A stretch of DNA of 64,000 bases from NCBI GenBank assembly GCA_026415575.1, contig JAOAGV010000002.1, positions 30,308-94,307 on the forward strand, read 5' to 3'. Shown piece by piece: positions 17,878-27,164 of this stretch (positions are counted from its first letter, which is position 1; each line of letters begins with the position of its first letter). A program made the position numbers and the translations under genes. Source of the stretch: Candidatus Sumerlaeia bacterium. GTDB lineage: Bacteria > Sumerlaeota > Sumerlaeia > JADFCW01. The notes under the pieces are model-generated. The model ran no database searches. It was not told the DNA's origin and worked only from the letters and a program-made list of their open reading frames with translations.

Positions 17878-20800
17878 TTATCGTTGTCCGATTTCGGCGA
17901 GGCGTTTTTCGGCCAGACGCGCTTCGTCGGTGTCGGAATACTTCGATTTTACTTCCTCATAGCGTGCGCGGGCTTCCTCGAGACGGCCCATTTTTTCGAG
18001 GGCGCGTCCGGCCTCCAACAATGCGCGCGCGCTCCATTGCGGAAATGAATAAAGAATTTCGACTTTCATCAACTCCTTAACCGCGTCGGCGAGACGGTTT
18101 TGGGCAAACAGACACTCGCCGATCTGAAACTGCGCCCGCGCCGCCCACTCGCCCTGATAGCCCGAATCGAGCAGCGCGCGATAGGCCGCCACCGCGTCCT
18201 CGTGGCGTTTCAGGTTCTCGCGCGCCCAACCCAAATAGAATTGCGCGCGCGGGGCAAGGCTGCCCGATGGATACTTCGCCAGAAACTCCGCCGCCGACTT
18301 TTCCGACGCCTCAAACCGCTCCGCCAGAGCCTGACACTCCACAAGACGCAGCAGGCTCTCCGCATGGAGATCGAAAGTCGGATACTCCTTCGCGATCCGC
18401 GCGTAGTGCAAGATTGCCTTGTCGTATTCCTTCAACCGGAACCGTGCCTCGCCCGCCTGATACGCCGCCTGCGGCGCCAAAGCGGACGTGGGCATCTCGC
18501 CGGCCAGCCGCTCGAACGCGGTGGCCGCCCGCGCCCAATCGCCCTTTTCGAACCAGCACCAGCCGAGGCGGTAAAGTGCGCGCGATTTGAGCGCAGCGTC
18601 CCGTGTTTTTTCCACCACCGGCTCAAGGCGCGCGATGGCTGCATTCCATTGTTTCGCGTCAAATTCCAGTTCGGCCAGTTCGACCGCCGCCGCCGCGGCA
18701 AGCGGGCTTTCCGGAAAATCGCGCATCAACCGCTCGTAGCGCGCGCGCGCCGCTTCGGGTTCCTTCAGCCGGCGAAACGCCCACGCCGATTCATAGAGCG
18801 CGCGATCACTCAGGGCCGACCGCGGCGAGCGCTCCAGAAGCCGCTCATATTGCTCGACGGCCCAGCGGTCGCGTCCGGCTTTGGCCACCGCGGCGCCGAG
18901 CTGCACCAGCGCTGTATCGGCCAGTTCGAGCGGCGCCGTGGTTTTCAGCACCCGCTGCAGCAATTCGTCGGCTTGGGTGAATTGCTCCAGTTGAATCAGC
19001 GCAAGGGCGCGATGGCAGGCCGCTTCGCCGGCGCGCGGGTCGTTCGGATAGCGTTTTGCAAAGTCCTCGAACCGCCGTGCCGCTTCTTCCCAGCGGCGTT
19101 GCTCGGCGGCCAGAGAAGCCAGATTGTAATCGGCGGCCGCGGCAAGAGGACCGGCGTCGGGCCGCGCCAACAGATGCTCGAACCTCCGGCGCGCGTCGTC
19201 GTAGGCCTTCCGCTCGTATTGTGTCTGTCCGGCCTCGAACAGGGCGCGCGGCACGAGCAGACTTTCGCCGCATTCCTTGACCACGCGGTCGAATGCGGCA
19301 ATTGCCTCGGCAGTTTTTCCGCATTCGCGCAGCGCAATCCCCCACTTCAGGAGCGCATCGTCGCGGTTCGCGGTGTTGCCGGCGTGGGCAACATATCGCT
19401 CAAGATACGCCGCGGCTTCGCTCCACTTTTTCATCTGCACCAACGCATCGCCCGTCAGATAGAGCGCCTGCGCCAGAACCGAATCCGTCGTGGCTCGGTC
19501 GGCCAGCGGCTGAAGCAGCCGGACGGCTTCATCAAACCGACCGCGTGCATGGGCGATGGCGCCGATCCGGAATCGCGCCCGTTCGACATGCTCCGAGCGC
19601 GGATAGCGCTCGATGAAGCTGCGATAGCGATTTCCGGCTTCCTCAAATTGCTTGAGGAGAAAGAGGTTTTCGGCGGCCAAAAACCGGAGCGCCTCTGCGC
19701 GCGACCCTTCGCCGGCACTGCGCAGAAGCGTCTCGCATCGCTTGAGGCTTTCCTCGTAGCGCCCGGCCTGATGAAGACAGAGGCAGGCGGAATAGGCGGC
19801 CTCGCCCGCGCGCGGATGGCTGGCAAACTCCGAAGCAAACGTCCCAAATGTCCCGGCCGCTTCGACAAACCGCTTCTGGCCCATCTGCAACGCGGCCAGC
19901 TCCAGCAACATGTCGCCGCGCAGGTCGCTGTCGCGATGCTGCTTCAAGGCCCCGGCCAGAACCTGTTCGGCCTCGGCAGATTTGCCCCGTGCGGCCAATG
20001 CGCGCGCACGCCAGAATTGCGCATCGTCGGTCCATTCGTCGGCGGTTTCAGCCAGACGGGCCAGCAGTTTGTCGGCCTCGTCGGCGCGGCGAAGTTCCAG
20101 AAGTGCGCGCGCGCGATAGAGCTCGCCAAGACGCGTGAGAGGGCTGTTTGGGAAATCGCGGCGGAGTTGATCGGCCACCTCGACCGCCTTGTCGTATTCC
20201 GCGGCCTCGAACTGCGCCAGCACAAGCCCCGCCAACGCTTCGGCCCCGAAGTTACCCTTGCGGCGGCGGGCGGCGTCATAGCGACGGGCGGCCTCGGCGG
20301 GTTTTCCCGCCTCGCGCAGACAATCGCCGAGCAGAACTTCGGCCTGCTGGGCATGGGGCGATTCGGGATTGTTCTTGAGAAACTCTTCGAGCCGCGCCTG
20401 TGCCTGCTCGAATTGCTTCAAGCGCGTCCGGGCCACCGACGATTGGAGAAGGGCGCGGGCGGCCAGAGGACTGTTCGGCCAGCGCCGCAGGAGAGTCTCG
20501 TAGTGGTCGGCGGCTTTTTGCCATTGCTCGCGCGCCAGAAAGCTTTCGGCCAGACCCGCCGCCGCATCGTCGGCCAGCTCGTGATCGCCGCGCTTCTCCA
20601 CCACCCATGCGAACGCCTTTTCGGCGCTCGCCGCATCGCCCAATGCCAAACGGCACTGGCCCAGCAGGCAGTGAACCTCGGCCGCTTGTGCGAAGCGGTC
20701 TTTCGAGGCCAGCGCCTCGAACTGTTCGGCCGCTTCTTTCATCCGGTCCAACTGATAGTAGCACAAGCCGAGTGCATAGCGGGCTTCATCGGCTTTCGGA

Positions 20801-21006
20801 TGGGTGGGATGCTTTTGAAGAAAGGCACGGTATTCTTCGGCGGCCAGTTCGTGCAGGCCGCTGTTGAACAGGCCGTTGGCCGTATACAGCTGTTCGCTGG
20901 CCGCGTCGCGCTTGGCCGGTGCCGCTGCGGCCAACAGTGCCGCTGCGCACACGGCCAGCCACGCCGCGCGCCACCTCGCACGCCTTGTCTGTTTGTGCAT
21001 CATCAA
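17878..21006 (-). CDS. Large exported tetratricopeptide-repeat protein (1042 aa)
   Basis: Signal peptide; many TPR/CpoB-like repeats (e.g. LAAEEYRAFLQKHPTHPKADEARYALGLCYYQL); same strand and adjacent to exbB. Confidence 0.9.
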   Translation of the reverse strand: MMMHKQTRRARWRAAWLAVCAAALLAAAAPAKRDAASEQLYTANGLFNSGLHELAAEEYRAFLQKHPTHPKADEARYALGLCYYQLDRMKEAAEQFEALASKDRFAQAAEVHCLLGQCRLALGDAASAEKAFAWVVEKRGDHELADDAAAGLAESFLAREQWQKAADHYETLLRRWPNSPLAARALLQSSVARTRLKQFEQAQARLEEFLKNNPESPHAQQAEVLLGDCLREAGKPAEAARRYDAARRRKGNFGAEALAGLVLAQFEAAEYDKAVEVADQLRRDFPNSPLTRLGELYRARALLELRRADEADKLLARLAETADEWTDDAQFWRARALAARGKSAEAEQVLAGALKQHRDSDLRGDMLLELAALQMGQKRFVEAAGTFGTFASEFASHPRAGEAAYSACLCLHQAGRYEESLKRCETLLRSAGEGSRAEALRFLAAENLFLLKQFEEAGNRYRSFIERYPRSEHVERARFRIGAIAHARGRFDEAVRLLQPLADRATTDSVLAQALYLTGDALVQMKKWSEAAAYLERYVAHAGNTANRDDALLKWGIALRECGKTAEAIAAFDRVVKECGESLLVPRALFEAGQTQYERKAYDDARRRFEHLLARPDAGPLAAAADYNLASLAAEQRRWEEAARRFEDFAKRYPNDPRAGEAACHRALALIQLEQFTQADELLQRVLKTTAPLELADTALVQLGAAVAKAGRDRWAVEQYERLLERSPRSALSDRALYESAWAFRRLKEPEAARARYERLMRDFPESPLAAAAAVELAELEFDAKQWNAAIARLEPVVEKTRDAALKSRALYRLGWCWFEKGDWARAATAFERLAGEMPTSALAPQAAYQAGEARFRLKEYDKAILHYARIAKEYPTFDLHAESLLRLVECQALAERFEASEKSAAEFLAKYPSGSLAPRAQFYLGWARENLKRHEDAVAAYRALLDSGYQGEWAARAQFQIGECLFAQNRLADAVKELMKVEILYSFPQWSARALLEAGRALEKMGRLEEARARYEEVKSKYSDTDEARLAEKRLAEIGQR

Positions 21007-21028
21007 AACAAGGACTTCCTTTCTCGGC

Positions 21029-21649
21029 CTACATGGCGACGGGCCATTTCAACTCCTCGCGCAGGCCGGTCAGCACGAGCGAAACGGCCTTGGCGGCGAG
21101 GAAGACATACAAGAGCCGCGCAATGATCAATCCGTCGTGCGGCCCCAGCACGCGCGCGAGCATCGGCGCGCCGCGCACAATTGCAAAAACCACCACAAAC
21201 GCCGCCAGCGCCGTCAGGATCATCAACACCGGGCCGTCGCGCTGCGACAAAATAATCGTCATGGCCAGAGTGCCCGGCCCCACCAGAATCGGAAACGCCA
21301 GCGGAAAATAGGCCAGAAACCGTTCTTCCTGCTGAGTGACTTTTATCTCCGCCATGGGGTTCAGCACGCCGCGCGCAGCCACGATGAACAGCAAAATGCC
21401 CCCGGCAATTTTGAACTCCCCCAAAGTAACTCCAAACAAATGCCGCAAACACACGTCGCCCACCAAGGCGAAAAACAAAACCATGCACAGCGCCGTCAAT
21501 ACGGCGGTATTCAACGTTCGGGCCCGGCGCTCCGGGTCCATCTTCGCCGTGAACTTCACAAACAGCGGGATATTGCCGATCGGGTTGAGCACGGCCAGCA
21601 ACAGCAGCATTTCGCGAAAAATCAAGGTTACTGTGGCAATCACATCCAT
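21029..21649 (-). CDS. MarC family integral membrane protein
   Basis: LLLAVLNPIGNIPLFVKFTAKMDPERRAR...FPLAFPILVGPGTLAMTIIL. Confidence 0.9.
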   Translation of the reverse strand: MDVIATVTLIFREMLLLLAVLNPIGNIPLFVKFTAKMDPERRARTLNTAVLTALCMVLFFALVGDVCLRHLFGVTLGEFKIAGGILLFIVAARGVLNPMAEIKVTQQEERFLAYFPLAFPILVGPGTLAMTIILSQRDGPVLMILTALAAFVVVFAIVRGAPMLARVLGPHDGLIIARLLYVFLAAKAVSLVLTGLREELKWPVAM

Positions 21650-21683
21650 TCAGGATATCCTTTCCTGCCGCGCCCGCACCGCC

Positions 21684-22694
21684 TCACGGCGAACGGGGTT
21701 CGCGAGCCATTTCCTGCACAATCGGCAGCAATCGCACGACATCTTCCGCCTTGGTGATTTCCACTTCCACGTGCCTCAGGTCCCACCGCTCCTCGAAGGA
21801 ATACGTTTGCCCCGGCGCCAACTTCACCGTCGGACTCATCGGCTCCAGTTCCGTCCGCTCTTGAGCATCCACATAAAGAGCGACCGTGTTGCCCCCGTCG
21901 CCGTAGTGTGCGTCGGCAAAGACCGGAAAGCGTTTGACATACAGCCAGCCGTTGCGAAATCCGGCCACCCAGCCCGTCATACTGTCGGCTCCTACTTTTT
22001 CCGTTTTTCTCCCCGGCACGGTAACAAGCAGATTGCCAATCCGTTGCACGCGCGGGGAACCGGGCGACTGCCCATCATAGCGGAATTCGCCGCGCTTGCC
22101 CTGCCGTTGCGACCAACCGGCGGGAAACCGGCTCCGCGGATTGATTTCCAGAAATGCATAGTCGGCGACGGTCAATGTGCGGTCCCACAGGCACCATTTG
22201 GCCTCCTGCGAGCCGATGTTCTTCATCGCCTGCTTTATAGTTAGACCCGCGCCGCTCGGGTCGAGTTTGATCTCCTTGATTAATTGTGCCGGGAGGTCTT
22301 CATCGGGCGGGCTGGTCAACCGCACCGAGAGCGGGCCAAGCCGCTCGACGGCATAGCGCCCCAGCCACAACGGCAGATGTATGGGCAGATTGGCAATCTC
22401 CGGGCCGATGTCGAGATTGTAGCCGCCGACAGGAAACCAGCGGTCGAGCGCTTCGAGCGTATCGCCTTCGGCGCGCGGGTCTTCCCAGAGGAAATTGGGG
22501 CCGCCGTCGCGGCTGTAATGGAGAATGCGGCCGCCGGCAGCCGGGGCAACAATCACACGTGCCGTGCCGTTGGAGATTTCCAGACAATCCGTCCATCCTT
22601 GAAACGCTACGGTTTGGATTTCCGCTTGCACCGTTGCTGTACCAACAAGACATCCAACCAGCACGCTCCCGAAGGTTGCAGAAAACCGACGCAT
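21684..22694 (-). CDS. DUF4380-type (mutarotase-like) exported protein
   Basis: Signal peptide; LEISNGTARVIVAPAAGGRILHYSRDGGPNFLWEDP; FEERWDLRHVEVEI. Confidence 0.7.
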   Translation of the reverse strand: MRRFSATFGSVLVGCLVGTATVQAEIQTVAFQGWTDCLEISNGTARVIVAPAAGGRILHYSRDGGPNFLWEDPRAEGDTLEALDRWFPVGGYNLDIGPEIANLPIHLPLWLGRYAVERLGPLSVRLTSPPDEDLPAQLIKEIKLDPSGAGLTIKQAMKNIGSQEAKWCLWDRTLTVADYAFLEINPRSRFPAGWSQRQGKRGEFRYDGQSPGSPRVQRIGNLLVTVPGRKTEKVGADSMTGWVAGFRNGWLYVKRFPVFADAHYGDGGNTVALYVDAQERTELEPMSPTVKLAPGQTYSFEERWDLRHVEVEITKAEDVVRLLPIVQEMAREPRSP

Positions 22695-22891
22695 CGCTTG
22701 ACCTCCTCAAGAGGGCTGCAGAAACTTTTGAAGTACGAACGCAAAGGTTTCAAGTATAGATGGACAGAATCTAAAATGTTCAAATCATGGAGGGACGCCT
22801 TCTATGGTGGGTGCATCATCTCCCGAAATCGGGACAGGGTTGCCGCGAGCGCAAGCAAGACCGCCGCGGGATGCGGAACCCCCTTACTAGT

Positions 22892-23033
22892 TTTGGAGTG
22901 CGGCAGCCATGCTGCCGCTTTGCTGAAATCGTCCGTCGTCAGACAAAGCGTCGGCGCTGGGGAAAGGACCCACCTTTGGCGAGTTTGAACTTGGCAAAAA
23001 AGAAAGCGGCAGCATGGCTGCCGCAATCCAAAG
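22892..23033. mobile_element. REPIN/MITE-like element, family I
   Basis: Left arm TTTGGAGTGCGGCAGCCATGCTGCCGCTTTGC and inverted right arm GAAAGCGGCAGCATGGCTGCCGCAATCCAAAG. Confidence 0.8.
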
Positions 23034-23274
23034 GGGACGCCGATTTGTGTATAGTGACGAGGGTGCTGTCTCAGACCAATTCCTTTTTGCCGTTCGGGTC
23101 AAAAAAGCCGCAGCATGATCGAAAGACCTTCTCGCGATTTCGGGAGAAACCCCCTTCTATGGCGTCCGAACCAAACTTGAATACGGTTGGGACGCGATGG
23201 GTTCAGTGTATGGAACCACGCACCTCCAAGACTTGCTATCGCTATTTGAAAGAGCAAGGCCCATTGGCGTCATC

Positions 23275-23572
23275 TTATCCACAGGGTTTTCCACAGCCGA
23301 CTGACGGCTTTTTCACAAAACGGATGATTGCAAATGTTTTGCGCACGGCAGACTGGTTAGGGGCTTTTTGTAAGGATAAACGGAAATATCCAGTCTAAAA
23401 TAAGTTCAATAAAATCAGATTGGTAGAATTTTTGTCGCCATGCCATTTGTTAGAATAACATGATTTATGGATGATGTTGCTTTAACATTCTTTTATGGAC
23501 AGAATGCCGAAAAAATGCTTCATTTTGTTTTCGTTAGGCAGTTTTCCACAGGTTTTTCAACCGATAACCACA
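23275..23572. other. AT-rich region with DnaA-box-like 9-mers; possible replication origin
   Basis: TTATCCACA 23275-23283, TTTTCCACA 23287-23295, TTTTTCACA 23309-23317, TTTTCCACA 23542-23550, ATAACCACA 23564-23572, flanking an AT-rich segment (about 23376-23540). Confidence 0.4.
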
Positions 23573-23622
23573 AGCCCCAATTACGGGCTCTCAATCCGTA
23601 ACCTCTGAAAGGAAAACCACCT

Positions 23623-24321
23623 ATGTCTGAGCAGGAAATATCCGAGGCCGAATACATCCGTAATTACAACCCCAACCGCTGGGCGCATCCTTCGCTGGCT
23701 GCCGACGCCGTGGTATTCACTTTCGACGCCGGTCGCCTTCGTGTTCTTCTCATCCAGCGAAAAAATCATCCCTTTCGCGGCTGGTGGACTTTTCCGGGCG
23801 GATTTGTGGACGATGGCGAAGACCCCGACGTGGCCGTGCGGCGCGAGTTGCGCGAAGAGGCCGGACTCGATCTTCCCGAAATGTGGCAGTTCGGCGCCTT
23901 TGGACGGCCCGACAGGGACCCGCGATGCCACGTCGTTTCCATTGCCTATTTCGGCATACTGGTGGCGGGCGCACAGACGCCCCGCGCCGATGACGACGCG
24001 GCCGCAGCCGGCTGGTTTCCCGTCGCCGAGCTTCCCCCTCTGGCCTTCGATCACAAAGACGTGTTTGCGCGCGTGATGGAGCGCCTGCGGCGCGAGCTGG
24101 AGCGGCCGTCGTTTGCGCTGAAGTTTTTCCGAAAGCGCGTAACCGGCGGCGAGATTGCCGCGCTTTACCGTGAGGTTTTCGGAAAGAATCTCAACCGCAC
24201 CCGACTGCTTCGCCGCCTTCGGCAGTTTTGTCGTGAGGAACCGACGCTCCATCGCCCCCTCCGAATCAGCCGCCGGCGCCTTCGCCAGTTCGAAGCCGCC
24301 CGCGCCAAATGGTGGGTTTGA
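23623..24321 (+). CDS. NUDIX hydrolase with NrtR-like C-terminal region
   Basis: Nudix box GGFVDDGEDPDVAVRRELREEAGLDL; C-terminal winged-helix-like region (FALKFFRKRVTGGEIAALYREVFGKNLNRTRLLRRL). Confidence 0.9.
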   Translation: MSEQEISEAEYIRNYNPNRWAHPSLAADAVVFTFDAGRLRVLLIQRKNHPFRGWWTFPGGFVDDGEDPDVAVRRELREEAGLDLPEMWQFGAFGRPDRDPRCHVVSIAYFGILVAGAQTPRADDDAAAAGWFPVAELPPLAFDHKDVFARVMERLRRELERPSFALKFFRKRVTGGEIAALYREVFGKNLNRTRLLRRLRQFCREEPTLHRPLRISRRRLRQFEAARAKWWV

Positions 24322-24347
24322 TGCGGGGAATTGTATCGGTGGTCGAA

Positions 24348-24790
24348 CTACTCCATCCGGTTCCACGGCAGGGCGGCTGAGGCGGGGCCGTAGATGCGCA
24401 ATCTTGCGGATTTTGGCGTGGCCACAAGATGCGTTCCTGGCGGCTCCTCATCGGCGGCACCGTCTTCGGCTCCGGTGACCAAGCGGCTGCCATTGGTGGA
24501 CAGCGCGGCGCCCGTGAGTGCGCCGGTGTGGCCGACGCGGCTTCGCAACAAAGTGCTGATCGAGGCATTCCAAAAGATTGTCTGGCGGTCGCTTGCAACC
24601 ACAATTGACTCGGCATCGAAGGAAAAGGCCACAAAGGCAATCGAGGAGGGAAAGCCCGCAAAGGTGCGAATCCATGCGCCCGTGTTGGCGTTCCACAGTC
24701 TGACAGTGTTGTCATCGCTGCCCGTCAGGATTTTGGAGCCGTCGCGCGAGAAGGCAATCGCGTTAATACCGCAAGAGTGCCCGGGGTGCT
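24348..24790 (-). pseudogene. C-terminal WD40-repeat fragment without a 5' end
   Basis: Reverse-strand translation GHSCGINAIAFSRDGSKILTGSDDNTVRLWNANTGAWIRTF... is a WD40 repeat; upstream it runs into a hairpin (24791-24808) and a family I element with no start codon. Confidence 0.7.
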
Positions 24791-24827
24791 ACTCCCGAAA
24801 TCGGGAGTATGTGTTTACCACGGGCCC

Positions 24828-24965
24828 TTGGAGTGCGGCAGCCATGCTGCCGCTTTGCTCTCCGACGGCCCTAAACCAGCCAAATGGGGCCTTTTCCGGG
24901 AAAACGAACGTTTCTTTTCACAACGGACGCTTATAAAAGCGGCAGCCATGCTGCCGCACTCCAAA
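24828..24965. mobile_element. REPIN/MITE-like element, family I
   Basis: TTGGAGTGCGGCAGCCATGCTGCCGCTTTGCTCTCCGACGGCCCTAAACCAGCC...AAAAGCGGCAGCCATGCTGCCGCACTCCAAAG; interior nearly identical to 63326-63464. Confidence 0.85.
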
Positions 24966-24986
24966 GCCTTGTCTAACGTGGCCCTC

Positions 24987-25439
24987 TTATTTCACCCAGT
25001 GGCGGCTGTCGAGCACAAGGGTTACGGGGCCATCGTTGCACAGCGAGACGTCCATCATGGCCTGAAACTGGCCCGTGGCTACAGGCAGATTGTGCTCGCG
25101 AAGGCGGGCCACGTAGCGCTCGAACAGGGCGTTGGCGCGTTCGGGCGGCGCGGCGTCGGTAAAACTGGGCCGCCGGCCCTTGCGGCAATCGGCCAAGAGT
25201 GTGAATTGCGAGACCGCCAGAATTGCCCCGCCCACATCGAGCAGCGAGCGGTTCATGTGGTGCTGGGCGTCGGGGAAAATCCGCAGGTGGACGGTTTTGT
25301 CGGCCAAGGCCAGTGCATGCTGCTCGTCGTCGGCGGCCGCCACGCCGACCAGCGCGAGCAAGCCCGGCCCGATTTCACCGACAAGGCGTCCGGCAACTTC
25401 GACGCGCGCCCATTTCACACGCTGGAGGACGGCGATCAT
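24987..25439 (-). CDS. dtd: D-aminoacyl-tRNA deacylase
   Basis: [33 protein letters not shown]...[41 protein letters not shown]. Confidence 0.97.
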   Translation of the reverse strand: MIAVLQRVKWARVEVAGRLVGEIGPGLLALVGVAAADDEQHALALADKTVHLRIFPDAQHHMNRSLLDVGGAILAVSQFTLLADCRKGRRPSFTDAAPPERANALFERYVARLREHNLPVATGQFQAMMDVSLCNDGPVTLVLDSRHWVK

Positions 25440-25792
25440 GACACGGTCGGCTCCGTCGTCGGCGGGGAAGTGGTCTTGCCCGTATCTCTTTTCAGATTGC
25501 AGGCATGAAGGTAGGCCATCCGAACGGCGTGGAGCATTTCGTCGAGATAGTCTTTTTCGTCAGCCGTGAGGTTGCCTTTGGTTTTAGCCTCCAGAAGTTC
25601 GAGTATGCCGATTTGATACTGGGCGAGTTTGAGATTCGGCTCAGCCTTTTCGCTAACCGGATTGAGCAAGTGGCCGGTCCATATAAGCGCGGGTACGGCA
25701 AAGGTTTCGACCAAGTGTCTAAAGGTGGGATGGGGCGGCGAGGCATCTTCGCCTGCGGCCGCGGAATCGGATTTGTCGGTCTCTTCGTTCAT
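25436..25792 (-). CDS. DUF1844 family protein
   Basis: [24 protein letters not shown]...[43 protein letters not shown]. Confidence 0.85.
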   Translation of the reverse strand: MNEETDKSDSAAAGEDASPPHPTFRHLVETFAVPALIWTGHLLNPVSEKAEPNLKLAQYQIGILELLEAKTKGNLTADEKDYLDEMLHAVRMAYLHACNLKRDTGKTTSPPTTEPTVS

Positions 25793-25881
25793 CGGCTTTT
25801 GGCTCCCCTAATCTGAAGAAATTCGGCGAGGGTGAAGTCGGGCTGAAACCCGGTATGGTCTTTTTCAGCAAGGCACCGGCA

Positions 25882-26967
25882 TTATTGCCGTCCGGACGCC
25901 GGAGGGCGGTTGCCCGCCGTCGGCGCAACGGTTTTTTGGGTGCGCAATGCCCGTGCGCGCTCGCGGTCGCCGATCTGCTCGTAGAACGCTGCGGCGTCGC
26001 GGAGCACACTGGGGGTTGGGTCGGCGAATTTCAAATACTTTTCATAGACGGCGCCGGCCTCAGCGCGTTTGCTCTCGCGCGCCAGACGGGCGGCGATCTG
26101 CAAAAAGGCATCGGCTAATGCTTCGCGCACTTCCGGCCAGCGCTCGGCGGCCGCATCGGCATCCTTCGGAGCTGCCTCATAGAGCATGGCCACGCGCCCG
26201 TGGTCGCCCTTGGCCCGATAGCACTGCATGAGTTGCATCAGCACGCCAAAGTTGTGCGGTTCGGCGCGCAGGGCGCGTTCGAGCAAGCCGGCGGCCAAGT
26301 CCAGATTGCGCAGCCGCATCTGCGCCATGCCTTCGAGATAGTCAACCCCCGGCGTTGTAGGATCGAGTTCGCGGGCCTTGCGCGCATCGGCCAGCGGGCC
26401 GTGCGCTTCACCCGACTGGCGCAGGCGGTATTCAGCGCGTCCGAGATACAGTTCGGCCAGTGCGCGCCGGCCCACCGCACCGGCAGGCCGCGAGGACAAC
26501 CCGCTTAGCCGAATGCGCTCGGTCAGCGTCGTGATGGCGTCGTCAAATTTGCGCCCGCGAACCAGCTCGGTGATCTGCGCCATTCCGAGCGACTCGCGGA
26601 TTTTCAGGGCCGCCGCCTTCTGTTTGTCGAGCGCAATGGGATGGCTGGTCTCGACGGCGAGAATCGCCGTGGCCGCCTCGTAAAGAGCCGGCCAGTCGCC
26701 CTTTAATTCGAGGCCTTGCAGCCGCTCGATGGAAATCGTTGCCGTGGCCGGAGTCGTGGCGGCACTCGTCTTGCTGATCGAAACGATCTTGCTTCGCGGG
26801 ACCGTCACGGTTGCCCCGCCGACGCGCACCTGCAGAGCCAATTCGCTCTCGGCGACGATCGTTCCCTCGATGGTCTTGCCGGAATCCAGCGTAATGAGGT
26901 CGCCAAAGACTGCGGCAACCGCGCCCATGCATACAATAATTCCCAAACGCTGCAACAGCCGGCTCAT
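25882..26967 (-). CDS. Exported TPR-containing protein
   Basis: Signal peptide from ATG 26967 (MSRLLQRLGIIVCMGAVAAVFGD); ITLDSGKTIEGTIVAESELALQVRVGGATVTVPRSKI; TPR-like C-terminal half. Confidence 0.75.
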   Translation of the reverse strand: MSRLLQRLGIIVCMGAVAAVFGDLITLDSGKTIEGTIVAESELALQVRVGGATVTVPRSKIVSISKTSAATTPATATISIERLQGLELKGDWPALYEAATAILAVETSHPIALDKQKAAALKIRESLGMAQITELVRGRKFDDAITTLTERIRLSGLSSRPAGAVGRRALAELYLGRAEYRLRQSGEAHGPLADARKARELDPTTPGVDYLEGMAQMRLRNLDLAAGLLERALRAEPHNFGVLMQLMQCYRAKGDHGRVAMLYEAAPKDADAAAERWPEVREALADAFLQIAARLARESKRAEAGAVYEKYLKFADPTPSVLRDAAAFYEQIGDRERARALRTQKTVAPTAGNRPPASGRQ

Positions 26968-27164
26968 CTGCGCCGTCCTTCCTTCCATCGGCGCGACTGT
27001 AGGCCGCTGCGGCCGGTCGTGGCAAGCGATTTCGCCAACGCATTCGCAACCGCCCGCCGCGATAGGACTTGCATTTGACCTTTTGGGCGCATGAAATCCC
27101 AAATGTAGCGCAGATCAAGGCAACGCCGCGAAATGCACAGGCAATGCGCGGAAAGGAGAGCGGG

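Noticed and set aside
18100-21126. 1008-aa plus-strand ORF
   Set aside because: Antisense shadow of the TPR gene 17878-21006, whose repeats and signal peptide are convincing; high-GC codon bias keeps the opposite frame open.
22787-23398. 203-aa plus-strand ORF
   Set aside because: Consists of a family I repeat plus the intergenic DnaA-box region.
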